This document shows, piece after piece, positions 35,132 through 44,529 of a DNA stretch of 64,000 nucleotides. The position numbers were made by a program, and so were the translations under genes. How positions within the stretch are numbered: position 1 is the first letter of the stretch; every line of letters starts with the position of its first letter. Location of the stretch: contig NZ_JAGGKQ010000005.1 in NCBI RefSeq assembly GCF_017873815.1, positions 1 to 64,000 of the forward strand, read 5' to 3'. Source of the stretch: Halorubrum alkaliphilum. Lineage in GTDB: Archaea > Halobacteriota > Halobacteria > Halobacteriales > Haloferacaceae. The notes below the pieces were generated by a model. The model did not search any database. It worked only from the letters and a program-made list of their open reading frames with translations, and was not told the DNA's origin.

Positions 35132-35905
35132 TCACGCCGTCGCACCGTCGTCGCCGTCCGTTGCTTCCGACGACTGGTATCGTTCCCTGAGGTACTCGAT
35201 GATGGTGTCGACCGTCTCCGGATCGTAGCTCCAGAAGCCGTAGAACTCTCCGGGAGCCCGCTCCTCGGCGAGCAGCGCACACTTCGCGTCGTCGTATCCG
35301 CCGCCGTCGTACGCGACGAACCACGTCTCGCGGATCTCCGCGGTCCGGCCGATATGTACGGTGTAGTGGTCCGCGTCGGGCGAGTCCCCCTCGGCGGTCG
35401 CGTACGCGTGAACGTCGAGATCATCCTTCTCGCCCAGCCTGTCGTACGTGTTCGCCTCCCCGGTCAGTACTTCGAGCGTCTGGAATCCGGCGTGAAGCTC
35501 GCCGGTCCCGACGCGCCATGCGCGATCCTCGATCTCGCGGGAGGCCGCGACCATGTCCGCCCGCGAGTACGAGGTGAACATCGTTTCGTCGAGGTGGTCG
35601 AGGACGGGTTCGCCGACACGGCTCGGACCCGGGTCTCCCGAGATATCGGGCTCCGAATCGCCATCAGTGGTCCCCCCGTCATAGCCCGGTAGCAGGTCTT
35701 CGACTGCTACTGCCGTCACGAACTCCCCGTCACGTGAGAGCACCGCGTACCCCTCCGGTCCTTCGTCCGCGGACCCGTCGACGACTCGGACGTTCCGGTC
35801 GGCGAAGTGTCCCGCGAGGGTGTCCGCGGTGTCGGCGCGCGGATCGAACACGGTCAGTGTGGCCTCACGTGCCTCCACGCCGGCGATGAGTTCGATGAGG
35901 GACAT
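35132..35905 (-). CDS. DICT sensory-domain protein
   Basis: The 257-residue soluble protein looks like the haloarchaeal DICT sensor family: SLIELIAGVEAREATLTVFDP at the N-terminus, the VLDHLDETMFTSYSRADMVAASREIEDRAWRVG core cut here into segments (about residues 103-135), HAGFQTLEVL, and ETWFVAYDGGG. DICT domains are found with signalling proteins and are thought to sense light or small molecules. No output domain is attached, so a partner protein is likely. It converges with MBF1. Confidence 0.8.
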   Translation of the reverse strand: MSLIELIAGVEAREATLTVFDPRADTADTLAGHFADRNVRVVDGSADEGPEGYAVLSRDGEFVTAVAVEDLLPGYDGGTTDGDSEPDISGDPGPSRVGEPVLDHLDETMFTSYSRADMVAASREIEDRAWRVGTGELHAGFQTLEVLTGEANTYDRLGEKDDLDVHAYATAEGDSPDADHYTVHIGRTAEIRETWFVAYDGGGYDDAKCALLAEERAPGEFYGFWSYDPETVDTIIEYLRERYQSSEATDGDDGATA

Positions 35906-36050
35906 GTCCAGTTTCGGCCCCGAACGGGGTCGTTCGTCGCGTTATCCGCCCGGGTATATATAAGGTAGGGCGATACACGGCATTGGGGTCCGTTCGGCGA
36001 GCGACGCCGCAGTATGAAGCTATTTGCGCCCGCAGTCACGTATACCGATC

Positions 36051-36695
36051 ATGTTCATTCTGGTGAACCTCAAGGCGTATCCGTGTGATCCGATCGAGGT
36101 CGCGACCGCCGCCCGCGACGTGGCCGACTCTTCCGGCGTTCGGATCGCCGTATCGCCACAGGCAGCGGATCTCGCTCGCGTCGCCGAGACGGGCGTCGAG
36201 ACGTGGGCTCAACACGTGTCGCCGAACGCACACGGCTCGCATACGGGGTCGACACTCGCGGAGGCCGTCGCAGACAACGGTGCCGAGGGAACCCTCATCA
36301 ATCACTCGGAGAACCGCCTCAAACTCGCCGATATCGACGGGTCGGTCGGCGCGGCGGAACGGGCCGACCTCGAAACCGTCGTCTGCGCGAACAACCCGGC
36401 ACAGATCGGCGCGGCCACCGCACTCTCCCCGGACGCGGTCGCGGTCGAGCCGCCGGAGCTCATCGGTGGCGATGTCTCCGTTGCGACGGCCGACCCTGGT
36501 ATCGTCGAGGACGCGGTCGCGGCCGCGGCCGCGGTCGACGACGCCGTCGACGTGTTCTGTGGCGCGGGCGTCTCCACCGGCGAGGACGTCGCGGCGGCCG
36601 CGGACCTCGGCGCGTCGGGCGTCCTTCTCGCGTCCGGTGTCGCCAAGGCGGACGACCCCGCAGCTGTTCTTGAGGACCTCGTCTCCGAAATATAA
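36051..36695 (+). CDS. tpiA: Triosephosphate isomerase
   Basis: The enzyme interconverts dihydroxyacetone phosphate and glyceraldehyde 3-phosphate in central carbon metabolism. The 214-residue length is the short archaeal form. Active-site residues are seen: Lys in LVNLKAYP, His in LINHSENR and Glu in [10 protein letters not shown]; the phosphate-binding loop is [10 protein letters not shown] and the final [14 protein letters not shown]. The ATG at 36051 is used; an in-frame TTG 27 nt upstream adds residues not seen in the family. A plus-strand dnaK follows after 189 bp. Confidence 0.96.
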   Translation: MFILVNLKAYPCDPIEVATAARDVADSSGVRIAVSPQAADLARVAETGVETWAQHVSPNAHGSHTGSTLAEAVADNGAEGTLINHSENRLKLADIDGSVGAAERADLETVVCANNPAQIGAATALSPDAVAVEPPELIGGDVSVATADPGIVEDAVAAAAAVDDAVDVFCGAGVSTGEDVAAAADLGASGVLLASGVAKADDPAAVLEDLVSEI

Positions 36696-36884
36696 CTCGA
36701 CGGTTTCCGCCGACTCGGAACCACCCGATGAGTCGGCAACTGCGCTTGCGGGTCAGTATAAAGACATCGATGTTAGTGGCTACCATGATCGGGAAAACCG
36801 CAGGACGTAGGCGGTATCACTCGATCGACGATATCGGCTCGTCTAGTAACCTTTAACCGACACAAGCCGGTATATTCGGACAAG

Positions 36885-38822
36885 ATGGCGACCAACAAGA
36901 TCCTCGGTATCGACCTCGGTACCACCAACTCCGCGTTCGCGGTGATGGAGGGTGACGAGCCCGAGATCATCTCGAACGCCGAGGGAGACCGGACGACCCC
37001 GTCCGTCGTCGCCTTTTCGGACGACGACGAGCGGCTCGTCGGGAAGCCGGCGAAGAACCAGGCGGTTCAGAACCCCGATCGCACGATACAGTCGATCAAG
37101 CGTCACATGGGCGAGGACGGCTACACCGTCGAGGTCGGGGACGAGGAGTACACGCCCGAGCAGATCTCGGCGATGATCCTCCAGAAGATCAAACGCGACG
37201 CCGAGGAGTACCTCGGCGACGACGTCGAGAAGGCCGTGATCACGGTCCCGGCGTACTTCAACGACAAACAGCGTCAAGCAACCAAGGACGCCGGCGAGAT
37301 AGCCGGCTTCGATGTCGAGCGCATCGTCAACGAGCCGACCGCGGCCTCCATGGCGTACGGCCTCGACGACGAGTCCGACCAGACCGTTCTCGTGTACGAC
37401 TTGGGCGGCGGCACGTTCGACGTGAGCGTCCTCGATCTGGGCGGCGGCGTCTACGAGGTCGTCGCCACGAATGGGGACAACGACCTCGGCGGTGACGACT
37501 GGGACGAGGCGCTCATCGACCACCTCGCCGACGAGTTCAAGAACAATCACGGGATCGACCTCCGCGAGGACCGGCAGGCGCTCCAGCGGCTGAAGGACGC
37601 CGCCGAGGAGGCGAAGATCGAGCTGTCGAACAAGAAGGAGACGACCGTCAACCTCCCCTTCATCACCGCGACCGACAGCGGTCCGGTCCACCTCGAACAG
37701 TCGATCACGCGAGCGACGTTCGAGAACCTCACGTCCGACCTGATCGAGCGCACCATTGCGCCGACCGAACAGGCGCTTTCCGACGCCGACTACGCGAAGT
37801 CCGACATCGACGAGGTCATTCTCGTCGGCGGCTCGACACGGATGCCGCAGGTGGTCGACGAAGTCGAGGAGCTCGTCGGTCAGGAACCGAAAAAGAACGT
37901 CAATCCGGACGAGGCGGTCGCGCTCGGCGCGGCGGTCCAGGGTGGCGTGCTCTCCGGCGACGTCGACGACATCGTGCTGCTCGACGTGACGCCCCTCTCG
38001 CTCGGCATCGAGGTGAAGGGTGGACTGTTCGAGCGGCTCATCGAGAAGAACACAACCATTCCGACCGAGGAGTCGAAGGTGTTCACCACGGCCGCGGACA
38101 ACCAGACGTCCGTCAACGTCCGCGTCTTCCAGGGCGAACGCGAGATCGCCGATGAGAACGAGCTGCTCGGCGCGTTCCAGCTCTCTGGCATTCCGCCGGC
38201 TCCCGCGGGAACCCCGCAGATCGAGGTCTCCTTCAATATCGACGAGAACGGCATCGTCAACGTGGAAGCCGAGGACCAGGGCTCGGGCAACGCCGAGTCG
38301 ATCACCATCGAGGGCGGCGTCGGCCTCTCCGACGAGGAGATCGAGGAGATGCAGGAGGAAGCGGAGAAACACAAGGAGGAGGACGAGGCCCGCCGCGAAC
38401 GGATCGAGGCCCGTAACGAGGCCGAAACGTCGATCCAGCGCGCGGAGACGCTCTTAGAGGAGAACGAGGAGGAACTCGATCAGGAGCTCATCGACGACAT
38501 CGAGGCGGCCGTCGAGGACGTCGAGGAGACCTTGGAGAACGAGGACGCCGAGACCGAGGAGATCGAGTCCGTCACCGAGGCGCTCTCCGAGGCGCTTCAG
38601 GAGATCGGCAAGCAGATGTACGAGGGACAGGCCGCACAGGCCGGTCCCGGCGGTGCCGGCGGCGCTGCGGGACCGGGCGGTCCCGGCGGCATGGGTGGCA
38701 TGGGCGGCGGTGCGGGCCCCGGCGGCATGGGCGGAGCCGGACCCGGCGACGCGGACGCCGACGACGAGGAGTACGTCGATGCCGACTTCGAGGACGTGGA
38801 CGACGAAGACGACGAGGAGTAG
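36885..38822 (+). CDS. dnaK: Chaperone DnaK (Hsp70)
   Basis: The 645-residue ATP-dependent chaperone has the nucleotide-binding domain ([16 protein letters not shown] at residues 7-22, [29 protein letters not shown]) and substrate-binding domain with the [13 protein letters not shown] start and lid, ending in a Gly/Met-rich and acidic tail ([20 protein letters not shown]). TATA-like CTTTAA (36851-36856) supports the start. dnaJ follows in the same direction after 95 bp; grpE is not next to it, unlike many archaeal and bacterial clusters. Confidence 0.97.
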   Translation: MATNKILGIDLGTTNSAFAVMEGDEPEIISNAEGDRTTPSVVAFSDDDERLVGKPAKNQAVQNPDRTIQSIKRHMGEDGYTVEVGDEEYTPEQISAMILQKIKRDAEEYLGDDVEKAVITVPAYFNDKQRQATKDAGEIAGFDVERIVNEPTAASMAYGLDDESDQTVLVYDLGGGTFDVSVLDLGGGVYEVVATNGDNDLGGDDWDEALIDHLADEFKNNHGIDLREDRQALQRLKDAAEEAKIELSNKKETTVNLPFITATDSGPVHLEQSITRATFENLTSDLIERTIAPTEQALSDADYAKSDIDEVILVGGSTRMPQVVDEVEELVGQEPKKNVNPDEAVALGAAVQGGVLSGDVDDIVLLDVTPLSLGIEVKGGLFERLIEKNTTIPTEESKVFTTAADNQTSVNVRVFQGEREIADENELLGAFQLSGIPPAPAGTPQIEVSFNIDENGIVNVEAEDQGSGNAESITIEGGVGLSDEEIEEMQEEAEKHKEEDEARRERIEARNEAETSIQRAETLLEENEEELDQELIDDIEAAVEDVEETLENEDAETEEIESVTEALSEALQEIGKQMYEGQAAQAGPGGAGGAAGPGGPGGMGGMGGGAGPGGMGGAGPGDADADDEEYVDADFEDVDDEDDEE

Positions 38823-38917
38823 CGCCAAGACCACGAACCGTCGCGCCGACCGCTCGGCCTTCGGACGCGCCGCTTAACACGACGCAGCCACGAACGACTC
38901 AACAACGAACGTAACGC

Positions 38918-40072
38918 ATGAGCGAGAACTTCTACGACGTCTTGGGCGTGTCGCGGGACGCCGACGAAGACGAGATCAAACGGGCGTACCGCAAGAAGGC
39001 CGCCGAACACCACCCGGACGTCAGCGACGACGACGACGCCGAGGAGCGGTTCAAGAAGATACAGAAGGCCAAGGAGGTGCTCACCGACGACGAGAAGCGC
39101 CAGCAGTACGACCAACTCGGCCACGATCGGTTCACCGAAGCCGACAAGCGGGGCGCGACCGGTGGCGGGGGGCCCGGCGGTGGCCGCGGGCCCTTCGGCG
39201 GCGGTGCCGGCGGTGCCGGCGGCTTCGAGGACATCTTCAATCAGTTCTTCGGCGGGGGCGGAGGCGGCCGCGGTCGTCGGGACGACCGGCCTCGACAGGG
39301 GAGCGACCTTCGGACCGGGCTCACGATCGACCTCGACGAGGCGTTCGAGGGAACGACGAAGGAGTTCACGCTTGAACGACCGACGACCTGTGACACCTGT
39401 GACGGCGCGGGACATCCGCCCGACGCCGACGTGAGCACGTGCCGGCAGTGTAACGGGCAGGGACAGGTCCGACAGGTCCAGCAGACGCCGCTCGGCCGGG
39501 TCCAACAGACGTCGACGTGTCCACGGTGTGAGGGCACCGGCGAGACGTACAGCGAGGACTGTGCGGACTGTGGCGGCGACGGCGTCGTCCGTGAGGAGGC
39601 GACGCTCTCCGTCGAGATCCCTGCGGGCATTCAGTCGGGGCAGAGCCTCCGGATGGAGCGCGAGGGGGCTCCCGGTGAGAACGGCGGACCGAGCGGTGAC
39701 CTCTTGATCGAGATCGACGTGGACGTCGGCGAGCGGTTCGAACGCGACGGCGACGACCTCCGCGTCGAGGAGGCGATCTCGTTCCCGCAGGCCGTGTTCG
39801 GCGACACCGTCGACGTCGAGACGGTCGACGGCACCGTGGAGATGGACGTCCCCGCCGGAACACAGAGCGGGGAGACGTTCCGACTGAAGGGGAAAGGAAT
39901 GCCACACCTCCGACGGCGGGGGCGAGGAGACCTGTACGTACAGGTCGGCGTCGTCGTCCCCGATTCGATCAACGAGGAGCAGCGGGAGGCGCTGGAGGCG
40001 TTCGCCGAGGCGGGCGGCGAGGACATCGACGTCGACCGCGGCTTCTTCGAGAAGCTCAAGGGTTCGTTCTGA
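38918..40072 (+). CDS. dnaJ: Chaperone DnaJ (Hsp40)
   Basis: The 384-residue co-chaperone stimulates DnaK. It has the J domain with HPD (residues 33-35 in AEHHPDVSDD), a Gly-rich region (about 75-115), four zinc repeats CDTCDGAG, CRQCNGQG, CPRCEGTG and CADCGGDG (about 160-215), and the C-terminal substrate-binding domains (KGKGMPHLRRRGRGDLYV). It is complete and of normal length, in one strand with dnaK. Confidence 0.97.
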   Translation: MSENFYDVLGVSRDADEDEIKRAYRKKAAEHHPDVSDDDDAEERFKKIQKAKEVLTDDEKRQQYDQLGHDRFTEADKRGATGGGGPGGGRGPFGGGAGGAGGFEDIFNQFFGGGGGGRGRRDDRPRQGSDLRTGLTIDLDEAFEGTTKEFTLERPTTCDTCDGAGHPPDADVSTCRQCNGQGQVRQVQQTPLGRVQQTSTCPRCEGTGETYSEDCADCGGDGVVREEATLSVEIPAGIQSGQSLRMEREGAPGENGGPSGDLLIEIDVDVGERFERDGDDLRVEEAISFPQAVFGDTVDVETVDGTVEMDVPAGTQSGETFRLKGKGMPHLRRRGRGDLYVQVGVVVPDSINEEQREALEAFAEAGGEDIDVDRGFFEKLKGSF

Positions 40073-40143
40073 CCCATCGGGACGCCGCGTCACCGCATGG
40101 GCATCGACGGCAGGTTTTCGGTGCTTCATCACGTATCGCGAGT

Positions 40144-40464
40144 ATGGGCTACGACCGAGCGAGTTACACGGATGTCGAGCCGCGCGCACCGGGAATGTAC
40201 TTCCTTCGTGACGCGCTCGATTCGGAGGCACTGGGTGTGACCGTCGTCGAGGCCGACGACGGCTGGGAGGGTATGGAACACGATCACGCGGACGGTGATC
40301 ACGAGGAGGTGTATCTCCTGTTGGCGGGAACCGCGTCGATCACGGTTGACGGCGAGACGGTCGAGATGGACGGCGGCGACGCCGTACGCGTGGATCCGGG
40401 GTCGACCCGGACGCTCACGTTCGGCGCGGACGACTCCCGAATGGTGATCGCCGGCGCGCCCTGA
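40144..40464 (+). CDS. Cupin-domain protein
   Basis: The 106-residue protein is a single cupin barrel with metal-ligand type motifs: EHDHADGDHEEVYLLLAGTA (about residues 44-63) and DAVRVDPGSTRTL near residue 80. Small cupins bind metals and sugar-like or amino-acid ligands; the substrate is not evident. The following gene starts one base after its stop (TGAGATG), so the two are translationally linked. Confidence 0.85.
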   Translation: MGYDRASYTDVEPRAPGMYFLRDALDSEALGVTVVEADDGWEGMEHDHADGDHEEVYLLLAGTASITVDGETVEMDGGDAVRVDPGSTRTLTFGADDSRMVIAGAP

Positions 40465-40465
40465 G

Positions 40466-41188
40466 ATGGCGGTCGTCGGCGACCTGCTCGGCCGCGACCG
40501 CCGGACACGGACTACCGCGCTCGTCACGCCGAACGGAAGCGAGCGGACGTATCACGACCTGATCACGAACGCGTACAAGGCTGCGAACGTGTTGCGGTAT
40601 CTCGGGGCGCGCGAAGGATCGACCGTTGCGGTCGACCCGCAACCCGGATTTCACACGACGGTCGCGTTTCTCGGAGCGGCGCGACTCGGCGCAGCCGTCC
40701 GGTTCGACCCTCACGCGGGGATCGCTGCCGGCGACCGCGTCGTGGTGGCACCGGTTGCCGACGAATCGGACTTCGACCCCGATCCGGGCACGAACCTGAC
40801 CGTCTTCGGCGGCGCACCGGACCGTCCGGAGACGACCCACTGGGAAGGCGAACTCTGGAGCGAGAACCCCGGTACCCCTCCGAGCGAGGTCGATCCCGCC
40901 GACATCGTCATCCGGGGCGGCGACGGCGACGTATCGCATCGAACGCTTCTCGCGCTCGCGACGGGAATCGCGGATGACTACGGGATGACAGAGGGAACTG
41001 GAGTGGTTCTCCGTGTGTCGTTCGCGGAGCCACACGCGGTCGCCGCCGGCGTCATCGCCCCGCTCTCCTGTGGGGCAACGGTCGTTCTCGACCGATCGTC
41101 AGGTCGCGAGAACGGCGATATCGGCGTCGTACGGGACTCGAATCGAAACGTTCCGGAACCTCGGCGGGTCGATCTCGCGACGCTTTGA
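40466..41188 (+). CDS. Shortened AMP-binding (acyl-CoA synthetase-like) protein
   Basis: The 240-residue protein resembles the N-terminal subdomain of AMP-forming acyl-CoA synthetases: GSERTYHDLITNAYKAANVLRYLG, then GSTVAVD and FLGAARLGAAVRFDP. Full enzymes are 500-650 residues, and the canonical YTSGTTG-type P-loop and the C-terminal GRxDDxIK lysine domain are absent. It may be a haloarchaeal binding protein without adenylation activity or a decayed enzyme. It follows a cupin by one base and ends just before a mobile element. Confidence 0.65.
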   Translation: MAVVGDLLGRDRRTRTTALVTPNGSERTYHDLITNAYKAANVLRYLGAREGSTVAVDPQPGFHTTVAFLGAARLGAAVRFDPHAGIAAGDRVVVAPVADESDFDPDPGTNLTVFGGAPDRPETTHWEGELWSENPGTPPSEVDPADIVIRGGDGDVSHRTLLALATGIADDYGMTEGTGVVLRVSFAEPHAVAAGVIAPLSCGATVVLDRSSGRENGDIGVVRDSNRNVPEPRRVDLATL

Positions 41189-41234
41189 GAACGCTCGCCA
41201 CTCGAAACGGGTGTTGACATCCTCCCCGCCCTGA

Positions 41235-41251
41235 ACAGTAGTTGCCGAACC
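41235..41251 (+). repeat. Left terminal inverted repeat of the insertion sequence
   Basis: ACAGTAGTTGCCGAACC, exact inverse of 42577-42593. Confidence 0.95.
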
Positions 41252-41428
41252 AGACTTTCGTCGAGGCAGCTACGACGGAGTTGGCTCCGGGATCACAGCG
41301 AGTGTAACTTTTCTCCCAGTGCTGGATGATCGAAGGATGCGAGGGAACGCCGTCAGGCGGCGTTCCCGAGCAATACCTCTCAAGAAACCGCTCACTAACC
41401 GGTTTCCCGGTCGGAATGAAAGGCTAGC

Positions 41429-42538
41429 TTAGCCGTAGTCTGTCAAGATGAGTCGCCGAAAGATCCGCGTCGAAATCGGCGGTTTCTCCGGTTGGATCTT
41501 CCCAGCAACAAGGATGTTTGCGAGCACCCACAGGTTGTACAGCGCGACAGCGAACAGAAAGTAGAATAACCGAACCGAGAACGTCGGCGACGACGTTCTC
41601 GGGAGGAAGTCACCGATCTGTCGATAGGACGTTTCTATTCCCCAGCGGCGGCGGAACGCCGCCGCGTACGCTTTCGCTGTTGAAGAATCTACGTCCAAGC
41701 TCGTGACAAACCAAACGTGTTCGTCATCGTCCGAACGGTGCGGAACCGCGAAAACCGTCACATCGACCGACGCTGTCGGTGGACGCTTTCGCTGCATCGT
41801 GTAGTCATCGACGACCGTCTCAGCGCCGGCGCTGAGACGGCCTTTCATCCCACTGCTCGGGCGTGCACGAACGATGTAATCCACGCCTAGTTGTTCCAGC
41901 TCCGAGACGACGTGAACTTGATAGAATCCACGGTCAAGGTAGACCTGTCGAATCGAGACGTATTCACGAGCCGTTTCGACGAGGGAACGAACGGCTTCGC
42001 GCTTGGCGCGAAAGCCGTTCGCATCCATCGGGAGCACAGCAAGTGTAAACCGAGTACGGGGAGCAACGATACAGAGCGTTGCGAAGCAAAACGCTCTGTT
42101 CGTTCCCAGATCAGGATAGGTCGTTATCACGTGGTCAGTGTCGGCTGAGCCGTAGAACCGCCACTCATGGAGATCGATGGCGACATCGACGAACGCGGGA
42201 AGTCGCCGCTGTGCTCGGAGGACTTCGAATAGTCGATCCCGGACGCCATCGAACTGGTCGTCGATGGCGTCCGTCGAGAGGTTTCGCAGGTGGTACAGCA
42301 GCGATTTGGCGAGGGAATTCCGAGCAGTGGATGTGATGTCGACCTGTTGTTCCCGATCCAGTTGGAGCGTCTTCCCACCCGTGTTTGCAAACTCCTGATC
42401 GAATGCGATCCGAGAGAGGATTTCGAGAAAATCCTCTCTCGTGTACTTGCCGCACTGTTTGACCCCAAAATCCAGCTTGGGGAACAGCAACGTCGAAGCA
42501 GCGTTACAAACCTGTTTTGCCTCGGCTGTCTCAACCAT
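41429..42538 (-). CDS. DDE transposase of the insertion sequence
   Basis: The transposase catalyses cut-and-paste movement of the element. From the ATG at 42538 it is 369 residues; an in-frame TTG at 42586 inside the terminal repeat would give 385. The acidic triad is recognisable: Asp in VAIDLHEW, Asp in VYLDRGFY and Glu in RRRWGIETSYRQIGDF, the IS4-like Y-R-E signature region. No frameshift or stop interrupts it, so it is probably active. The element sits just downstream of the dipeptide transporter operon without breaking it. Confidence 0.9.
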   Translation of the reverse strand: MVETAEAKQVCNAASTLLFPKLDFGVKQCGKYTREDFLEILSRIAFDQEFANTGGKTLQLDREQQVDITSTARNSLAKSLLYHLRNLSTDAIDDQFDGVRDRLFEVLRAQRRLPAFVDVAIDLHEWRFYGSADTDHVITTYPDLGTNRAFCFATLCIVAPRTRFTLAVLPMDANGFRAKREAVRSLVETAREYVSIRQVYLDRGFYQVHVVSELEQLGVDYIVRARPSSGMKGRLSAGAETVVDDYTMQRKRPPTASVDVTVFAVPHRSDDDEHVWFVTSLDVDSSTAKAYAAAFRRRWGIETSYRQIGDFLPRTSSPTFSVRLFYFLFAVALYNLWVLANILVAGKIQPEKPPISTRIFRRLILTDYG

Positions 42539-42576
42539 ACTCAAACTCAGGAGCGAATCAAAATGAATCTCAGTTA

Positions 42577-42593
42577 GGTTCGGCAACTACTGT
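42577..42593 (-). repeat. Right terminal inverted repeat of the insertion sequence
   Basis: GGTTCGGCAACTACTGT, exact inverse of 41235-41251. It lies upstream of the transposase start. Confidence 0.95.
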
Positions 42594-43194
42594 GAAGGGC
42601 GAGGATTCCCGCGTGGGGCATCGGGCCGTTCCCAAGCCCCCGAGGGCAACTTTCCTCCCACGAAGGGAGTACCGGGTTCGTGCGCTCCACGTCAGGGCGA
42701 TGAGCGCATGGTGACGCTGACTCGTTGCGAGTTCCCCCGCTTGTGGCGCTCCCTGCGCCCAGTCCCAAACGGACTGTGCGAACGCGAGGATTCACGCACC
42801 TCGTTTCGAGGAGCCTGACACGGGTCGTGCCATCGACCATACTCCGCCACACCGCTTCGTGGCGAAGTGCAACCGCGAACAGGGTGTGCTTTGGTTAAGC
42901 CGTCACCCCCTCCCGTACACGAGCGTTACCACCCGTCCCAGCGGGGTTATGGGTTCTGTGAGGACGGCGAACGAATCTCAACCACGTACTCCCCACCTCG
43001 TTGTGAACCGAGATGGTGGGCGTGGAACCGTCCGTGTCGGCGGGAAGCGACCCCGGATCTTCCGATTGATACTTTACGCGATTGGCTTGCTACTATGTTC
43101 TATGCCGAGATTCTTGATAATGTCGGTTGTGTAGGGTTTGTCGGATTCATCCCCGCGCTAAAGCACGGGGCTTTCTCCTTGACTTACGTAAGGA

Positions 43195-44529
43195 TCAGTC
43201 GTCCGCGGCGGCCGGCGTGACGACGCCCTCGCGATCGTGAAGCAGACACGCTGATTCGTGGTCGTCGGCGTGGCGAGTCCGATCGGGCACCGTTTCCTCA
43301 CAGGGGGTAGTGAACTCGCTCGTGAGCACCTCTCCTGCGCCCTCACTATCGCCGTCGACCACGCGGTCGAGCGCGTTCTTCAGCGCCGTTTCCGCTTTCG
43401 CGTCCGATAACTGGTCCTCCAGATCGAACTCCGTCCGGAGCTGTGACCTGATCCCGGTCCCGTCGGAATCCTCGGCGACTCCGAGGTTTTCCCGCATCGA
43501 TTCGACGTCTATCGCTCCGGCAACGAGTCGATCACGAAGGGTGAGAAGCCCGCGCCAGTTCGATTGATCGATATCGAGTCCTTCAGGCTGGATAACCCGG
43601 TGACAGCGCGTGTGGAACCGGCAGCCGCTCGGCGGATCCGTCGGGCTCGGAACGGTTCCCTTCAGCTCTATCCCCTTGGCGGTCGAGCGAGGATCCGGGG
43701 TCGGTATCGCCGAGAGCAACGCCTCGGTGTAGGGATGCTGTGGATCGGCGAACACTCGATCCGTCGGCCCTATTTCGACGATCTCGCCGAGGTACATGAC
43801 GGCGACCCGGTCACACACCTTTTTTATAACCGACATATCGTGGCTGATGAACAGCAACGAGAGGTCGAACTCCGCCTGTAAGTCCTTGATGAGCGTTAGG
43901 ATCTCCGCCTGGATCGAGACATCGAGTGCCGACACCGGCTCGTCCGCGACGATGAGATCCGGGTTCAACACGAGGGCTCTGGCCAGCGCGATCCGTTGTT
44001 TCTGTCCGCCGGAGAACTCGTGTGGATACCGATCGTAATCCGATGCCGAGAGGCCGACTCGTTCGAGCAGGTTTTCGACTATCTTCCGTCGACGACGCCG
44101 ATCTGACATGCCGTGTACTTGTAGCATCTCGGCGACCGAGCTACCGACTTTCACTCGCGGATCGAAACTCGATGAGGGGTCTTGGAAGATCATCTGTGCG
44201 TCCCGACGGAACGCCTTCAATTCTCTGTCGCTGAAGTTCGTGATATCGTTCGAGTGGACTCCGTCGGCATTCGTACTCCCCTTGGATCGATCACGGCCGT
44301 TGAAGATCACTTCACCGGAGGTCGGTTCCTCCAAACGAATGATCGAGGTCGCAGCCGTTGACTTCCCACACCCCGACTCGCCGACGAGTCCGAGCGTTTC
44401 TCCCCGGCCGATGTCGAAGCTGATGCCGTCGACGGCCTTGGCCGCACCGACCTGTCGGTTGAACAGCCCTTTCTTGATCGGATAGTGTTTTTTCAGGTCG
44501 CGAACGGACAACAACGGCTCCTCAGTCAT
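43195..44529 (-). CDS. dppF: Oligopeptide/dipeptide ABC transporter ATP-binding protein (DppF-like)
   Basis: The 444-residue ATPase has Walker A GESGCGKST (about 50-58), signature EFSGGQKQR, Walker B LIVADEPVSALDVS and the C-terminal oligopeptide motif (HPYTEALLSAIP). It is about 100 residues longer than usual OppF/DppF because of an extra C-terminal acidic region with cysteines and a repeat of the CxxxC-type end seen in these proteins (TPCEETVPDRTRHADDHESACLLHD). The start at 44529 overlaps the stop of dppD by 8 nt. Confidence 0.9.
   Translation of the reverse strand: MTEEPLLSVRDLKKHYPIKKGLFNRQVGAAKAVDGISFDIGRGETLGLVGESGCGKSTAATSIIRLEEPTSGEVIFNGRDRSKGSTNADGVHSNDITNFSDRELKAFRRDAQMIFQDPSSSFDPRVKVGSSVAEMLQVHGMSDRRRRRKIVENLLERVGLSASDYDRYPHEFSGGQKQRIALARALVLNPDLIVADEPVSALDVSIQAEILTLIKDLQAEFDLSLLFISHDMSVIKKVCDRVAVMYLGEIVEIGPTDRVFADPQHPYTEALLSAIPTPDPRSTAKGIELKGTVPSPTDPPSGCRFHTRCHRVIQPEGLDIDQSNWRGLLTLRDRLVAGAIDVESMRENLGVAEDSDGTGIRSQLRTEFDLEDQLSDAKAETALKNALDRVVDGDSEGAGEVLTSEFTTPCEETVPDRTRHADDHESACLLHDREGVVTPAAADD

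Larger units (their letters stand above)
41235..42593 (-). mobile_element. Complete haloarchaeal insertion sequence (DDE type, 1359 bp)
   Basis: Perfect 17-bp terminal inverted repeats ACAGTAGTTGCCGAACC (41235-41251) and its complement (42577-42593) bracket one transposase gene. No long target duplication is visible: the flanks read CCCTGA and GAAGGG, sharing at most GA. Length and transposase resemble the ISH3/ISH8 groups of haloarchaeal IS4-like elements, but the exact group is not certain. Confidence 0.9.
41216..43190. mobile_element. IS200/IS605-like relic interrupted by a DDE insertion sequence
   Basis: Removing the inserted element rejoins GACATCCTCCCCGCCCTGA to AGGGCGAGGATTCC, the usual terminal hairpin of haloarchaeal IS200/IS605 elements. 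A second hairpin CCCCGCGCTAAAGCACGGGG at 43151-43170, flanked by GGATTCAT and CTTTCTCCTTGA, matches the other type of end. About 600 bp lie between (42594-43150), with no intact tnpA or tnpB; the open frames there show no domain. It is best read as a decayed or non-autonomous palindrome-ended element. Nothing else is seen in the stretch. Confidence 0.55.

Noticed and set aside
36696-36884. C/D box small RNA between tpiA and dnaK
   Set aside because: A CGATGAG element is present, but no properly placed D box with closing stem was found.
42867-43220. 117-codon frame in the IS relic as a tnpB fragment
   Set aside because: No TnpB motif (RuvC acids or CxxC zinc finger) could be recognised in it.
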